Part shown: piece after piece, positions 13,101-23,047 of the stretch
Position numbering within the stretch: position 1 is the first letter of the stretch
Layout: each line of letters begins with the position of its first letter
Assembly: GCF_964340395.1 (NCBI RefSeq)
Contig: NC_135552.1
Span: 14,603,694 to 14,667,693, forward strand
Source of the DNA: Glandiceps talaboti
Taxonomy: Eukaryota; Hemichordata; Enteropneusta; Spengelidae
Length of the DNA: 64,000 nucleotides
Reading direction: 5' to 3'
The notes under the pieces: generated by a model
Told to the model about the DNA's origin: nothing
The model's input: the letters and a program-made list of their open reading frames with translations, nothing else
Database searches by the model: none
Position numbers and translations under genes: made by a program

Positions 13101-15819
13101 GTATCAAGTTTACCTGTAACCCCAGTATCAAGTTCATGAAGTGTTCGTTTACCTGTAACCCCAGTATCAAGTTTACCTGTAACCACAGTATCAAGTTTAC
13201 CTGTAACCCCAGTTTCAAGTTTACCTGTAACCCCAGTATCAAGTTTACCTGTAACCCCAGTATCAAGTTCATAAAATGTTTGTTTACCTGTAACCCCAGT
13301 ATCAAGTTTACCTGTAACCCCAGTATCAAGTTCATGAAGTGTTCGTTTACCTGTAACCCCAGTATCAAGTTTACATGTAACCCCAGTATCAAGTTCATGA
13401 AGTGTTCGTTTACCTGTAACCCCAGTATCAAGTTTACCTGTAACCACAGTATCAAGTTCATGAAGTGTTCGTTTACCTGTAACCCCAGTATCAAGTTTAC
13501 ATGTAACCCCAGTATCAAGTTCATGAAGTATACAATAGACACCGGTGGAAAGATAAACAACAAGGCGGAGCCGCGTTGTTTATCTTTCCACCGGTGTCTA
13601 TTGTACTTATGCTCGACAAGTTCACAGGATGGCAGGATTAGTCCATCTCACCCTTGCTAGACTAGATTAAGATAAAGTACACACTGTCTCACCCCTTGCC
13701 ACGCTAGGTGATGATAATAACTGAGATAAAAGTGTACACATTCGGGTGAGGACACACAGCATGCAGTGTTCACGGCGAAGAAATAAGCCATACAACATTC
13801 ACAAGCCCTGATATGACTGAACAACGAGACGTGTCTAATATTATAGTGTAGCTCATCTGAAGATCTGTGTAAAATTCGTTTTTTAAATGTTTACCGTTTC
13901 TTTTGAATGGTAACAGTTGTGCCCTTCATCCTTAAACCCTTACTGTGCAGTCACTACTCCATTCATGGTACAGTAGTATGACTTATTTTTAATACTACTC
14001 GCCACAACTATTTTTCTCCGTAATTAAGTTCTCCTCGTAATTTTGGCAAATTATTTTGGTCCGGGTCGTACTCTTGCATTTCATTCTTGAGACCATGGAG
14101 GCTCCCCTTCTATACTTCCATGTGCAGGCATATGGTTTCTGACTTTGCCGGACTGGTTTTACTTGAACTACAAAGGTCAACCCAATTCACACCTTCTAAG
14201 TCCCCCTTTGTCTTACACTATCCAATACTGATAAGACTTCAGCGGCAACTCAGACAAGGACGTGGTTATAACCCGCTACACAAACTTTAATATTAGCTCC
14301 GGTAGAGGACTGCTAATCCCGTACATGTCAAACAATGTGTCAACATTATGACAGATAAAGGGCATAAGTGTTCATTTACCTGTAACCCCAGTATCAAGTT
14401 CAAAACGTGTTTGTTTACCTGTCACCCCAGTGTCAAGTTCATAAAACGATTGTTTACCTGTGACCCCAGTATAAATAGAGTAGTCCCTCTCATCACTGTT
14501 ATACTTCAGACCTTCTTCCATTCCAACCAACATTGATGGTACACATGTTTGAATATGTGTAGACAAGTCTTTATATAACTACAAAAGAAAAGAACAAATA
14601 TCATGATTAAGTAAAACAAAAATGGGACAATCTCTGACCATACATGAGTAGCTAAAAACTCCTGAGTTATGCTGTTGCTTTGTGTATGCTCATGGTTGCC
14701 ATGTTGTTATTTTTCAGACAAATGTAGTCATCATTTAGGGGGGAAGTGAGATAATTAAAGTCTAAGAGTTAATCATACATGAGTAGCTAAAAACTCCCGA
14801 GTTATGCTGTTGCTATGTGTATGCTCATAATTTCATTGTTGCTATGGGGTGTGGTCTTAGTTACTAGGTGAATATTGTTTGATTTTTTGATTTTTTTGCC
14901 TACCCATCTTGGTTGTTATCTTTGCAATACACTGTACTTTGTTCATATATTTATATATATTTGTTCATCTCTGAATTAATATCCTCTTGCATATATTTCT
15001 GTTGTTAGCTATGCAATATAAAGCACCCCCCCTTTCACTGTTGCTATGGGTGTGGTCTTGTTGTTATGTATATTTGCATACATTTTCTAAATGTTTATCC
15101 ACTTGTCAATTATCCCTGATGTTATCTTTGCAATACACACCATCAGTTGGCTGTGAAGTGCAACAATACTTAAACAGTTTTTGGAATAAACACATGGGTA
15201 TCAATTAATTCGCAAAATGACAATAATAGAAGTTTTTACAAAATGTAAGAATTTCGTTATTAATTCTGAGAAGCCAGGGAGTACTTTTGCTTTCACTGCC
15301 AGTTCATATACAGCCATAGCCCTGATTTTGTGGGTCGACAGGAAGGGGCAAAGTAGGGCGAGTAGGCAGTGAAATGAAACGAATTCACGGCTACGGAATT
15401 CATTACGTCACGATTAGCTCTGGAAATCATTATCAAAGACTAATCCAAACCCTGGGCAATCAGAATGGGCCATCGGAAATAAATTGTAATGACGACAGTA
15501 GGCACATTGGCGAAGCGGAAATATTCTAGCAATACATGTACTCAAACTTCAAAGCCAAGGTTGTCTAGGCGAAATTGCGTCTTCTTCCTTGCAAATAAAG
15601 ACGAATATTGGCGCCTGACATGACATTAGATCGATTCGACACTAACGCATGGGTTACGTCATTGATAAACAAACTAATTGAAGCTGGGCTGTAATTAAAT
15701 TAACGTTACGTTACCTGGCCGTCTGCGCTCACCAACGATTCCCCTTGATAATCGTCGAAATTGTTCGCAAACTCTCTTCTGTCTTCAACGTCGTCTGCAT
15801 TACGCTTTCTCTTACTCAT
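5998..15819 (-). CDS. LANCL: LanC-like protein (LANCL1/2/3 family), complete, nine exons
   Basis: The chain, in transcript order on the minus strand, is 15715-15819, 14458-14578, 11011-11218, 10377-10524, 9347-9487, 8777-8959, 7552-7728, 6789-6861 and 5998-6074: 1,233 nt, 410 aa plus stop, with every phase matching. Human LANCL1/2 are about 400-450 aa. The start is the ATG at 15,819 (MSKRKRNADDVED). Family landmarks in order are TGVTGIALLYLHLY (about 72-85), FLCGDAGPLSVGAILYH (about 115), AAHGMSGILYLLMQ (about 228), WCHGAPGV (Cys288), KKGYGICHGTAGN (Cys333-His334), GCRTPD, and the C-terminal GMAGTIYFL ending in ALEL. The two Cys and the His match the zinc ligands of the LanC double alpha-barrel fold. 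LANCL proteins are cytosolic or membrane-associated, bind glutathione, and are reported to add it to dehydroalanine or dehydrobutyrine residues in proteins. The exon 3 acceptor (TTTTCAAG) and the exon 7 donor (GTACGA) are weak but fixed by homology. Which vertebrate paralogue is closest is unresolved. Two in-frame minisatellites copy the donors of exons 2 and 6. Confidence 0.95.
7021..7110 (+). mobile_element. Severely truncated poly(A) retroposon with target-site duplication
   Basis: About 60 bp of unique sequence ends TACGTAAATAAA and runs into a 28-nt A tract. Directly before it (7008-7020) stands ATCAATAATACAT, and the same sequence follows the A tract (about 7110-7122). This is the signature of LINE-mediated insertion of a 5'-truncated transcript. 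The body is too short to identify its source. It lies in the LANCL intron between exons 7 and 8. Confidence 0.85.
7780..8040. repeat. 26-28 bp minisatellite with inverted copies
   Basis: Units resemble GGTCCCATGATGCATTGCCT. Most are direct, but the copies around 7885-7940 are inverted (GGGACCATCCCAGGCAATG), so the array can form hairpins. It lies in the LANCL intron between exons 6 and 7. The short open frames here are only repeat translation. Confidence 0.85.
8316..8800 (-). repeat. 33-bp minisatellite copying the LANCL exon 6 5' splice site
   Basis: Fifteen tandem units read on the gene strand as TTATTGCAG, GCATACAAG, then GTAAATATTAATATG. The last unit (highest coordinates) is the real end of exon 6, coding MLLQAYK before the donor GTAAAT at 8,776. 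The other fourteen extend into the intron. Units are 33 bp and contain no stop, so the exon 6 frame stays open through the array as repeated MLLQAYKVNIN. Variants end AAG, AGG or ATG before GTAAAT. One copy (about 8,640) has lost the GT. Each unit also carries TTATTGCAG, which resembles a 3' splice site. Confidence 0.95.
9040..9290 (+). repeat. Dispersed repeat with CCCATGATGCAA core
   Basis: It shares ordered blocks (CATGAATATTCA, CCCATGATGCAA, AATCATGCAATGACT, GAGTGGCATTCC) with 57930-58185 and 62538-62725, where the blocks come in the same order. A fragment occurs near 31,790-31,840. It is non-coding and probably an old transposable element. Part of it lies in the intron beside LANCL exon 5. 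Confidence 0.6.
11542..11951. mobile_element. Palindromic MITE, family A, copy 2 (most complete)
   Basis: The left end AGTGGCCATATGGATGAG is mirrored by CTCGTCCATATGG at the right end. The inner arms contain paired AACAAACATTTTACAC and GTTTGTTATTGTA blocks, partly duplicated. It lies in the LANCL intron between exons 2 and 3 and has no coding capacity. Confidence 0.75.
12045..12670. mobile_element. Large imperfect palindrome, probable fold-back element relic
   Basis: The left arm (about 12045-12300) and right arm (about 12360-12670) are inverted copies. Matching blocks are GGTATGGAGCTGGC against GCCAGCTCCATACC, GAGGTAGAAATTAAAGATGT against its complement, and CTTCTGATGATCTTTATTAA against its complement. 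The spacer contains CGACGTTTCGGCAACGCAACAG and CTTCTTCTGGG. The strongest arms are at 12210-12300 and 12375-12470. I could not place it in a named family. It sits in the LANCL intron between exons 2 and 3. Confidence 0.75.
13094..13528 (-). repeat. 24/39-bp minisatellite copying the LANCL exon 2 5' splice site
   Basis: On the gene strand, units of 24 bp (CTTGATACTGGGGTTACAG then GTAAA) and 39 bp (the same plus CGAACACTTCATGAA) alternate. The core GGGGTTACAG then GTAAAC copies the end of exon 2 (ACTGGGGTCACAG, donor GTAAAC at 14,457). Both unit lengths are multiples of three and keep the exon 2 frame open (repeated LDTGVTGK). Two further units at 14378-14457 lie directly beside exon 2. An unrelated 0.84-kb insertion (13530-14365) separates the two parts. 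Confidence 0.92.
13530..14365. mobile_element. 0.84-kb insertion inside the exon 2 minisatellite, with a perfect terminal hairpin
   Basis: Array sequence stops at ...CATGAAGT (13529) and resumes at AAGTGTTC (14366), with AAGT on both sides. The element begins with a perfect 31-bp inverted repeat (13531-13561 against 13575-13605, starting TACAATAGACACCGGTGG) around a 13-nt loop that itself contains GCGGAGCCGC. The other end shows no matching inverted terminus and I see no coding sequence. The AAGT flanks could be a 4-bp target duplication or just array sequence. The family is unknown. Confidence 0.65.
14378..14457 (-). repeat. Two units of the exon 2 minisatellite directly after exon 2
   Basis: These units follow the exon 2 donor directly. 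Translated in the exon 2 frame they give KQSFYELDTGVTG and KQTRFELDTGVTG, so each supplies another in-frame donor (CAG then GTAAAC/T). They are more diverged than the units at 13094-13528. Confidence 0.85.
14800..15150 (-). repeat. Dispersed repeat containing CTATGGGTGTGGTCTTG
   Basis: Two partial units carry GTTGCTATGGGTGTGGTCTTG, TTTGCATACATTTT and TTATCTTTGCAATACAC. These are the reverse complement of the tandem units at 20220-20660 in the TMEM106 gene. No coding signal. Confidence 0.65.
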
Positions 15820-16972
15820 TATTTTAATTTTGTTTTACCTAGTCTTACTTCGATCGGAGGGATAATCAGCGAGTGAAGTACACATCACTTCTAGCTATCC
15901 ACGCGCCATGTTGAGTTCATAGTTCACACCTGCTGGAGGTAAACATCACGTGTGTACAAGCACGTGATTCGACGATGAGGATGCGTCAAAGAAATGATTG
16001 TGACACAAATAATATAAATTGATTGGATAGACGCCGGTATAGTATACATTTGGAATAAAAATTACTTATATTTCTATCAATTTTTTCTATACCAATATCC
16101 GTCATAGCATGAATTGGTCACACAAAATAATGTACTGATGAGACAGTGCAGCTGCGCACTGCGCAATCACTCGTGATCGTCACGTCCTCATGATCAATAA
16201 TTTCAAGGCATTGCATTGCTTCTCAATTCTGTGGTACAATGTATTGTGCTAAAAATCACCGCACAGTTAATAACTTTATGAAAATTCACGAAATTTGACC
16301 TCGATCTTTATTTTTGCCGATAAAGTCAAATGACAGTCAAACTTTCTTCAAGGCAATTTTTATTTTCGATATGATTCAATTTTAGTCATCATTGATCAGC
16401 TAGGACTAGGAGTTATACTTTCTATGCGATGTTCTAAAAACAATAAACACGGCCCATGTATATTCTAGATATAAACTTCATGCCATGTGATTTTCTTGTT
16501 GCTTGTTTTTATGTGTAAACATGTTTTTCATCAAAGAAATTTCATACGTATATTTTTTTTGTTTCGAAAATAAGTCTTATGTCACTTGGATAAGTCACGA
16601 TGCACTCTGTGATCAATCGATAAAAATGTTGTAATTCTTTCGGAACATTTGCTGGATTGTCCACTTCTCAGAGAGCCTTATTCATAATAATGTTTGTCAT
16701 GTTGAATTTAAAGATTCAAACTCTATAAAAGTATCAAATTCTATGAATATCCAGACCGAGGTGGGATTTCAACGTGAATGCACGATAAATATGCGCAGAC
16801 AGGCTGCGCAGACGAATGTCCAGATTGTAACATACAAAGTGCATAGTGCATGTACATGTAGCTAGCGAGACTCGACCCTAATTCTGTCTTCAAGATCAGT
16901 ATAATATTAATAATACTGGCAAGTCGCGTGACGTTACACACCTACCACCCGAATTACTGAACTGAGAAGGCA
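15820..16972. promoter_or_regulatory. Head-to-head intergenic promoter region, LANCL / TMEM106
   Basis: The two start codons are 1,153 bp apart and divergent, so both promoters and 5' UTRs should lie here. CpG-containing sequence is relatively frequent near 15,850-16,000. Two TCACGTG E-boxes in opposite orientation (15946-15952 and 15961-15967) lie about 130 bp upstream of the LANCL ATG. A CCATGTTG/CAACATGGCGCG site resembling YY1 lies near 15,905. I cannot locate transcription starts. Confidence 0.6.
15945..15968. promoter_or_regulatory. Paired TCACGTG E-boxes (CLEAR/M-box-like)
   Basis: The sequence shows ATCACGTG at 15945-15952 and CACGTGAT at 15961-15968, two copies of TCACGTG in opposite orientation and 15 bp apart. 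TCACGTG is the core bound by MiT/TFE and some other bHLH factors, and TFEB targets include lysosomal genes, the class of the neighbouring TMEM106. The site is nearer LANCL than TMEM106, so the link is inference. Confidence 0.5.
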
Positions 16973-19900
16973 ATGAGCACGCAACATTTTGCCTCCTCAC
17001 CCATTAATGATTATGGTAGTATACAATCTCCGCAAAATAACAGATCAAGTCCTGTTCGCAGCAAGGACGATGCAGCGTCAGGCAGTTCAGCTGAATACAA
17101 GTACGAAGAACTCCACGATGGCTTGACATGTCCGACATGTAGAGGAACGGGGAAAATTCCTCGAGGTAATAGACGTTTCGTCTTGTTCTCTGAGTTAGAT
17201 TTCAACTATGACTGTAACGCCTTTTCCGGTAAAGTACTGTAAGTTTGAGCGCCTTGCTAATATACCTATTCACAATCCTACTGGGTGTCTGTGTACGTGT
17301 ATTGTCAGACTGTATAAATAGTATTACGTAATGTCACGCACTTCCACTGTCTGCCAGCTTTCAACATGGATGTATGGTTTCAACAAGGTTACGGACTGGC
17401 AAGCTGCAAAAATTGTAGCGTTAGTTTTGAGTTTGAGGTTTTTTTTAGCACAACTGAACTGATATTAACGTTCAGTAGTGCTATGGGAAAGTGTTGGTCT
17501 GTCAGTGTGGATGTGTTAATTAAACCGCTGAACCGGAGATTGCCATGATATTTGGCTGGTACATATTAATATTATTACCTTGGGTGTCTAGTTGGGAAAT
17601 AGTTCAAATCAAAATGATCTTACCAGTGGACCACTGGTGTGTGATTTGGGTTTTAAAAAAAAGAAGAGTTTTGGTGAAATAGTTTAAAACTAAAAAAACT
17701 ACAATGCTTGTATACTTCTTATCAATTATGAACCTTTCAATATTCCTTTTTTATTCCTTCAAAATTTGTACCATACCACACTCTGGTAGTGTGTGCAGCG
17801 TAATAAAGATTAGATAAATAGTTTACATGTAATACTGGGCAAATCGGTCTGAAATTTGGAGGGAACGTTCTTAGGGGTGTTTTTTCCTCATTAGGCTTAA
17901 GCCTCATTATGCATAGATTAACAATAAGATTTACAGAAGTATGGCAAGGTCATTGACTTTACAATACTACACTCAGACTAAACAAAGAGATGGCAATCTA
18001 ACACATTGTACAAACTTTTTAACATTCATGTCTTTTGATAGTCTGAAAGGTCAGTGTCAGGTCCGTTTATGTAACCTCTTGGTTGGGGAGCTATATCGCA
18101 TAGTCATGATAGTGCATAGTCATGATAGTGTAAGCGAAACAACAACTGGATCTTTCAGGCCAGTCTTTTGACAGCTTTTACAACAAGTAACACTGAAGTA
18201 ATTCACTTCCTCTATGTGCTACAATCATTTATAGCATTCATATCAAGTGTAAATGTATACTGTTTCAATTGGTTCATTTACAAGCCTAACATATGACCTT
18301 TCTTATGTGGTCAATTAGCAAATTAAACAGTATATTATACTTTCATGTACATTTGATATGGATGCTACAAGTAATTGTACATACAGAAAATGCTTTACTG
18401 TAGTGTTATGGGTTGTACTTGATATAGATGCTATAAGTAATTGTGGGTTGTATATGACAACAGAAATCATTGGATAGTTAAATTTTTTAATTTAAATTTG
18501 CTTGTATAATTTAAGAATGTAATGATAATATACTAATAATTAGAGATGGTTGTGAGATTATGCCCTCTGGTGACGACATTGTCAAAAACTAGTCTAGTTG
18601 CTAATGTGGTATCATCTCTGACCTGTCTAACTTAATAAGAGATCATGAACCAAAAGTTGTTCAAGCAAATGAGCAACTCCCCCCCCCCCCCATCCATGTC
18701 AAGCTGATGTAGTGTGTGGTAGTTAAGCACGTTAATGTTGTATCAAAGTGATGCCAAAATGAAATGATTTTGATTTTTGTTGTAATTCAGGGCAAGAAGA
18801 TGAATTGGTAGCTCTAATACCATACAGTGACAAACGTTTACGACCAAGGAGAACGTAAGTTATAACCTTCACATATGTACCTGTTTTAGTATTAGCATCA
18901 TCATCAACAACCTCCTCTATTAAGGTAGAATGCGCCTCTGGGATAAATTTCCCTGAAAATCAGATCTCTTCATTTCTCTCCAAACTTTGCCATATGAAAG
19001 CTTGTTTATGGTCTTTGTGAAATAATAAAAGATATTTGGGGTTTCACAGTCTTGTTTTCAAGGATATCATCAATCTGTTATAGCCCCCCCCCCCCCCCCA
19101 ATAGAGTTAATAAGTATTTGGTGGCCATATTGGATTAAATGACTACATTTTGATTGTGACCTCTATTTCAAAATTTGTGTGGCTATCCTGATTTTTAAAA
19201 TCGATTTGAACTGAGAATTGGTTGGAATTTTCCTGAACAAATTAACAACAAAAGTTAAAAGAGTTATTTCAAAGGCACAATCTACGTTAACAGATATTGC
19301 TTCCTTATCTCATTAGCATGATTGAAATAAGGTTCAGTTGTGACAGGTGAAGTGTTTTTTGTTTGTTTTGTTTTTGTTTGTGTGTTTGTGTTGTATATGC
19401 ATATGTCAAAAACCACCAGACCTGTCATGGCTTTTTTTAGCCCCTGAAGAAGGAGTATATTACAATGTGCCCCATCTGTCCCTCAGTCTGTCTGTCTGTC
19501 TGTCCAGCCAAGTGCCTGTAACACATCATTTCTCTGACATGCAATATCCATTTTCATTCAAACCTGACACAAATGTGACATATGGGACATTTGCACCTCA
19601 CTTTTTTTTGCATAGCAGATACAAATTTGACCGAATGACACCCATATTTTGTGGTTAAAAATACATATTTACTGCATAACTCTAAAACTATGATATACAG
19701 TAAACTCAATTGAAGTGCCAATCCCTATATTACCAGGTGCAAGCTTTCTTTTAAGACCTTTACAGTTGGCTTTGAACTTGACCTTCAGAGTATCTAGTCG
19801 GGAAATTATAATCAAAATGTGATTTTGGTAAAAAAAATTGTGGTTTTTGGTAACACATTACTGGCAGATAGGTCTGGGATTTGATGTTATTATTGGTTGA

Positions 19901-22900
19901 ATTTGAATTCAAACTTGAGTCAGTTCAGCTGCAGTGTAGCTACTCAAACATTTGTAATATTAAGCCTCTCACATCCACAGACATACGAGATGAATATTAT
20001 TTAAGATGATTATTTTCATTGTCGTATTTTACTTGTTTTTGTATTTTAGCTGACAATTTGTTAATAAGACCAGTTTATTGTTCAAAGCAAAGCAAAGTTC
20101 AGCTTCATCTCTCACTGTGGCTTAATCAACTGGCTTGCTTTAACCCTATATTTTCCCTTGTTTCTCATTACCAAATTTTCAGCTCTGCCATGGCAGTATA
20201 TTTTGCTCAAATAACAACATCATCTGGTAGGCAAGTTCAAAAATGTATGCAAATATCCCCAGCAACAAGACCACGCCCATAGCAACAGCAAAATGGTCGC
20301 GTATTTCACAAAGATAACAACAGGGACAATTGAACAAACATTCAAAAAATGTATGTAAATTTGCCTAGCAACAAGACCACGCCCATAGCAACAACCAAAT
20401 AATCCCATTGCAAAGATAACAACAGGAATTGAAAGACAAATGAATAAACATTCAATAAATGTATGCAAATGTGCCTAGAACAAGACCACACCCATAGCAA
20501 CAGCCAAATGATCACATATATTGCAAAGATAGTATCAGGAATTCATACAAAAGTGAACAAAAACATTCAAAAATGTATGCAAATATATCTAGCAACATGA
20601 CCACACCCATAGCAACAACCAAGTGATCACGTATATCACAAAGATAGCAACATGGTTGGATAGGCAACTGGATAGTCATTCAGCAAATGAACACCTAATT
20701 TTAGCATGGACTCGCATATGGATAAACATTTTTAAAAACTGTACAGTCGTGCTACAACGCCATTGGCGGTATTTTATTTTAAACTGACTGACCAACCAAT
20801 AGTTGCTATGAAAAAGTACTGAGAAACAGAAGAAAAAAAATAGGGTCATCCTTATATTGTATGATTGGGAGAAGGTTATGGGGTAGTAATTTTATTGATT
20901 GTTTGACTTTGATTTATTGCAGGACATTATACGTCTGTATAGCAATATTTATTTGTTTGGCCATAGCTGGTCTACTCATTTTCTTCCTATTCCCACGTGA
21001 GATAACGCTACAAGCAAGCAAAGTAAGAACTGAAGATGTAAAGCTGAATACAACACTTGGACATGAATATCTCTGGCTTCAGTTAAAAGTGAGTGTGTTG
21101 TACAATTGGACATGATTGAATATCTACATGGTGGCTTGTTAGTGCCATTGAGGGATTTTGAATTTCCGATGTTTTCACCTGTGATTTTTTTTCAGTTTAT
21201 TGTCCAAAACTGAAAATGTGGAAAATACAAAACAAAAGAAACAAAGTGACAGTCTGAGTGTCTGAAAATCAAAGTCAACCTGAAATTATTTACACCGTGG
21301 TGAAAAAGTTTTCACTGCGGTGGAAATAATTTATTTCAGGCTGATTTTGAATTTCCGACATTTTTCACTTTGTTTCTTTGGTTTTGTATCTTCCACATTT
21401 TCAGTTTTGGACTTTGACGATAAACTGAAAAAATCACAGGGGAAAATGTCGGAAATTCAAAATCACCCAATGGCACTAACAAGCCATCTCTTGATTCACC
21501 TCAAGGTGAGTTTAACTTTGTACACTATTTTGTTTGAATGTTGCACTGAAGGAATTTGTTTTATGATTTAATTACAATGTATCCTTGAACTATCTACTTG
21601 ATACAGTCACTCCAAATACCGTGAATTGATATGAAAAGTCACTTTATTCTGGTATATAGAGTTGGCAAACCTACCATCTTGAATGATGCATCATGGGATA
21701 TGTATTATTCTTATGAATAAGGTATGCCGTGTCGCGTACCCTCATATGTTGGCCAACCCCTTAAACGTCTGTATTGAATTGAGCCTTTCATAGTAATCTG
21801 CAACCAATTCTGTTTGCAGTCGCTCAAATTAAATATAGGTGTATGATAAAAGGTTTTGAAATGACGGTGATATTAGACACTTTTTAGCGTTATGTCCTTG
21901 ATATACTTCTGGAATGACAACATCGAAAACAGACAATCAATCAATCAAAAGAAAAGTGCCAAAATCCAATATGACGTAAATGTTTTATAGCGCTGAACAG
22001 GAACAATAGTAGATCAATGTAAAAAGTTAGAGAAAGCTCATGCAAACAGTTGCGTCTTGATGTCCTTCTTGAAGTTATTGATAGTTGACAAGAACAAAGT
22101 TCAAGTGGTATGCTGTTCCATAAGACTAGCACTGCTCACAAGAACGCACCCTCACTGATTGGATACAAATATAAGTTTCTTGCCAAGTCTGATATCTTAT
22201 GAAGTACAAGCTGTCGACAATTGTTACCATAGCAACAATGGTTCTAATCACCAGAAGGGGAAAAAAATACAGTAATCTTACTTGATTTCTAATATTCATA
22301 ATGACCTCTGTTTGAACTTTTAATTCTAATCAGCAGTTCAAGGCGGGGCATAACTGTTTTCATCAAGAAAACAATGTAGTTCAGATCAGTACAATCGTAA
22401 AAATCAAAGGTCAGGCTCGTAGTCTTAGTCGGCATTCACTGACCTAGCTGAGTAGGATATAGTGTGTGCAGAATTAAATTACTCCTTCAATTTAAGGTCT
22501 GGGTTCTGTTGACTGTCACTTTATGTCCTAATCGAGTTTGATAAAAGAGGCCGACAAGTCATTCCATCTATGATTATAACTTTATTTACTCATGTTTTCA
22601 CACCCCACACTGGAGGTCTTCTTGAGGGTCTACTAGCTATGGTGTACTTCAGTTGATTTTGTTTTCCTTTATCATATAATTTATGATATGTTGAAGGAGA
22701 CGTTCCTGTAAATCTGTCCGTTGAACAACTGCTATCGATTCATGCCTTGGGATGATGCTGTTAATGTGTTCAGTAGTGCCATAGGCATGGTGAAATGTCT
22801 GTCTGTGTGTGTCTACGTCAGTCTGTGTATGTATGTATGTATGTATGTGTGTATGTATGTGTGTGTGTGCATGCATACAGATGTGTGTTTGTACATATAT

Positions 22901-22985
22901 GTGTCTGTCTGTGTGTCTATGTCAATATGTGTGTATGTATGTGTCTGTGTTTGGGTGTGTGTGTGGGTGTGTTTGCCTGTGTCTA

Positions 22986-23047
<62 letters not shown>

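Noticed and set aside
13136-13660. Plus-strand 174-codon frame (FTCNPSIK repeats)
   Set aside because: It is the antisense of the LANCL exon 2 minisatellite with no gene context.
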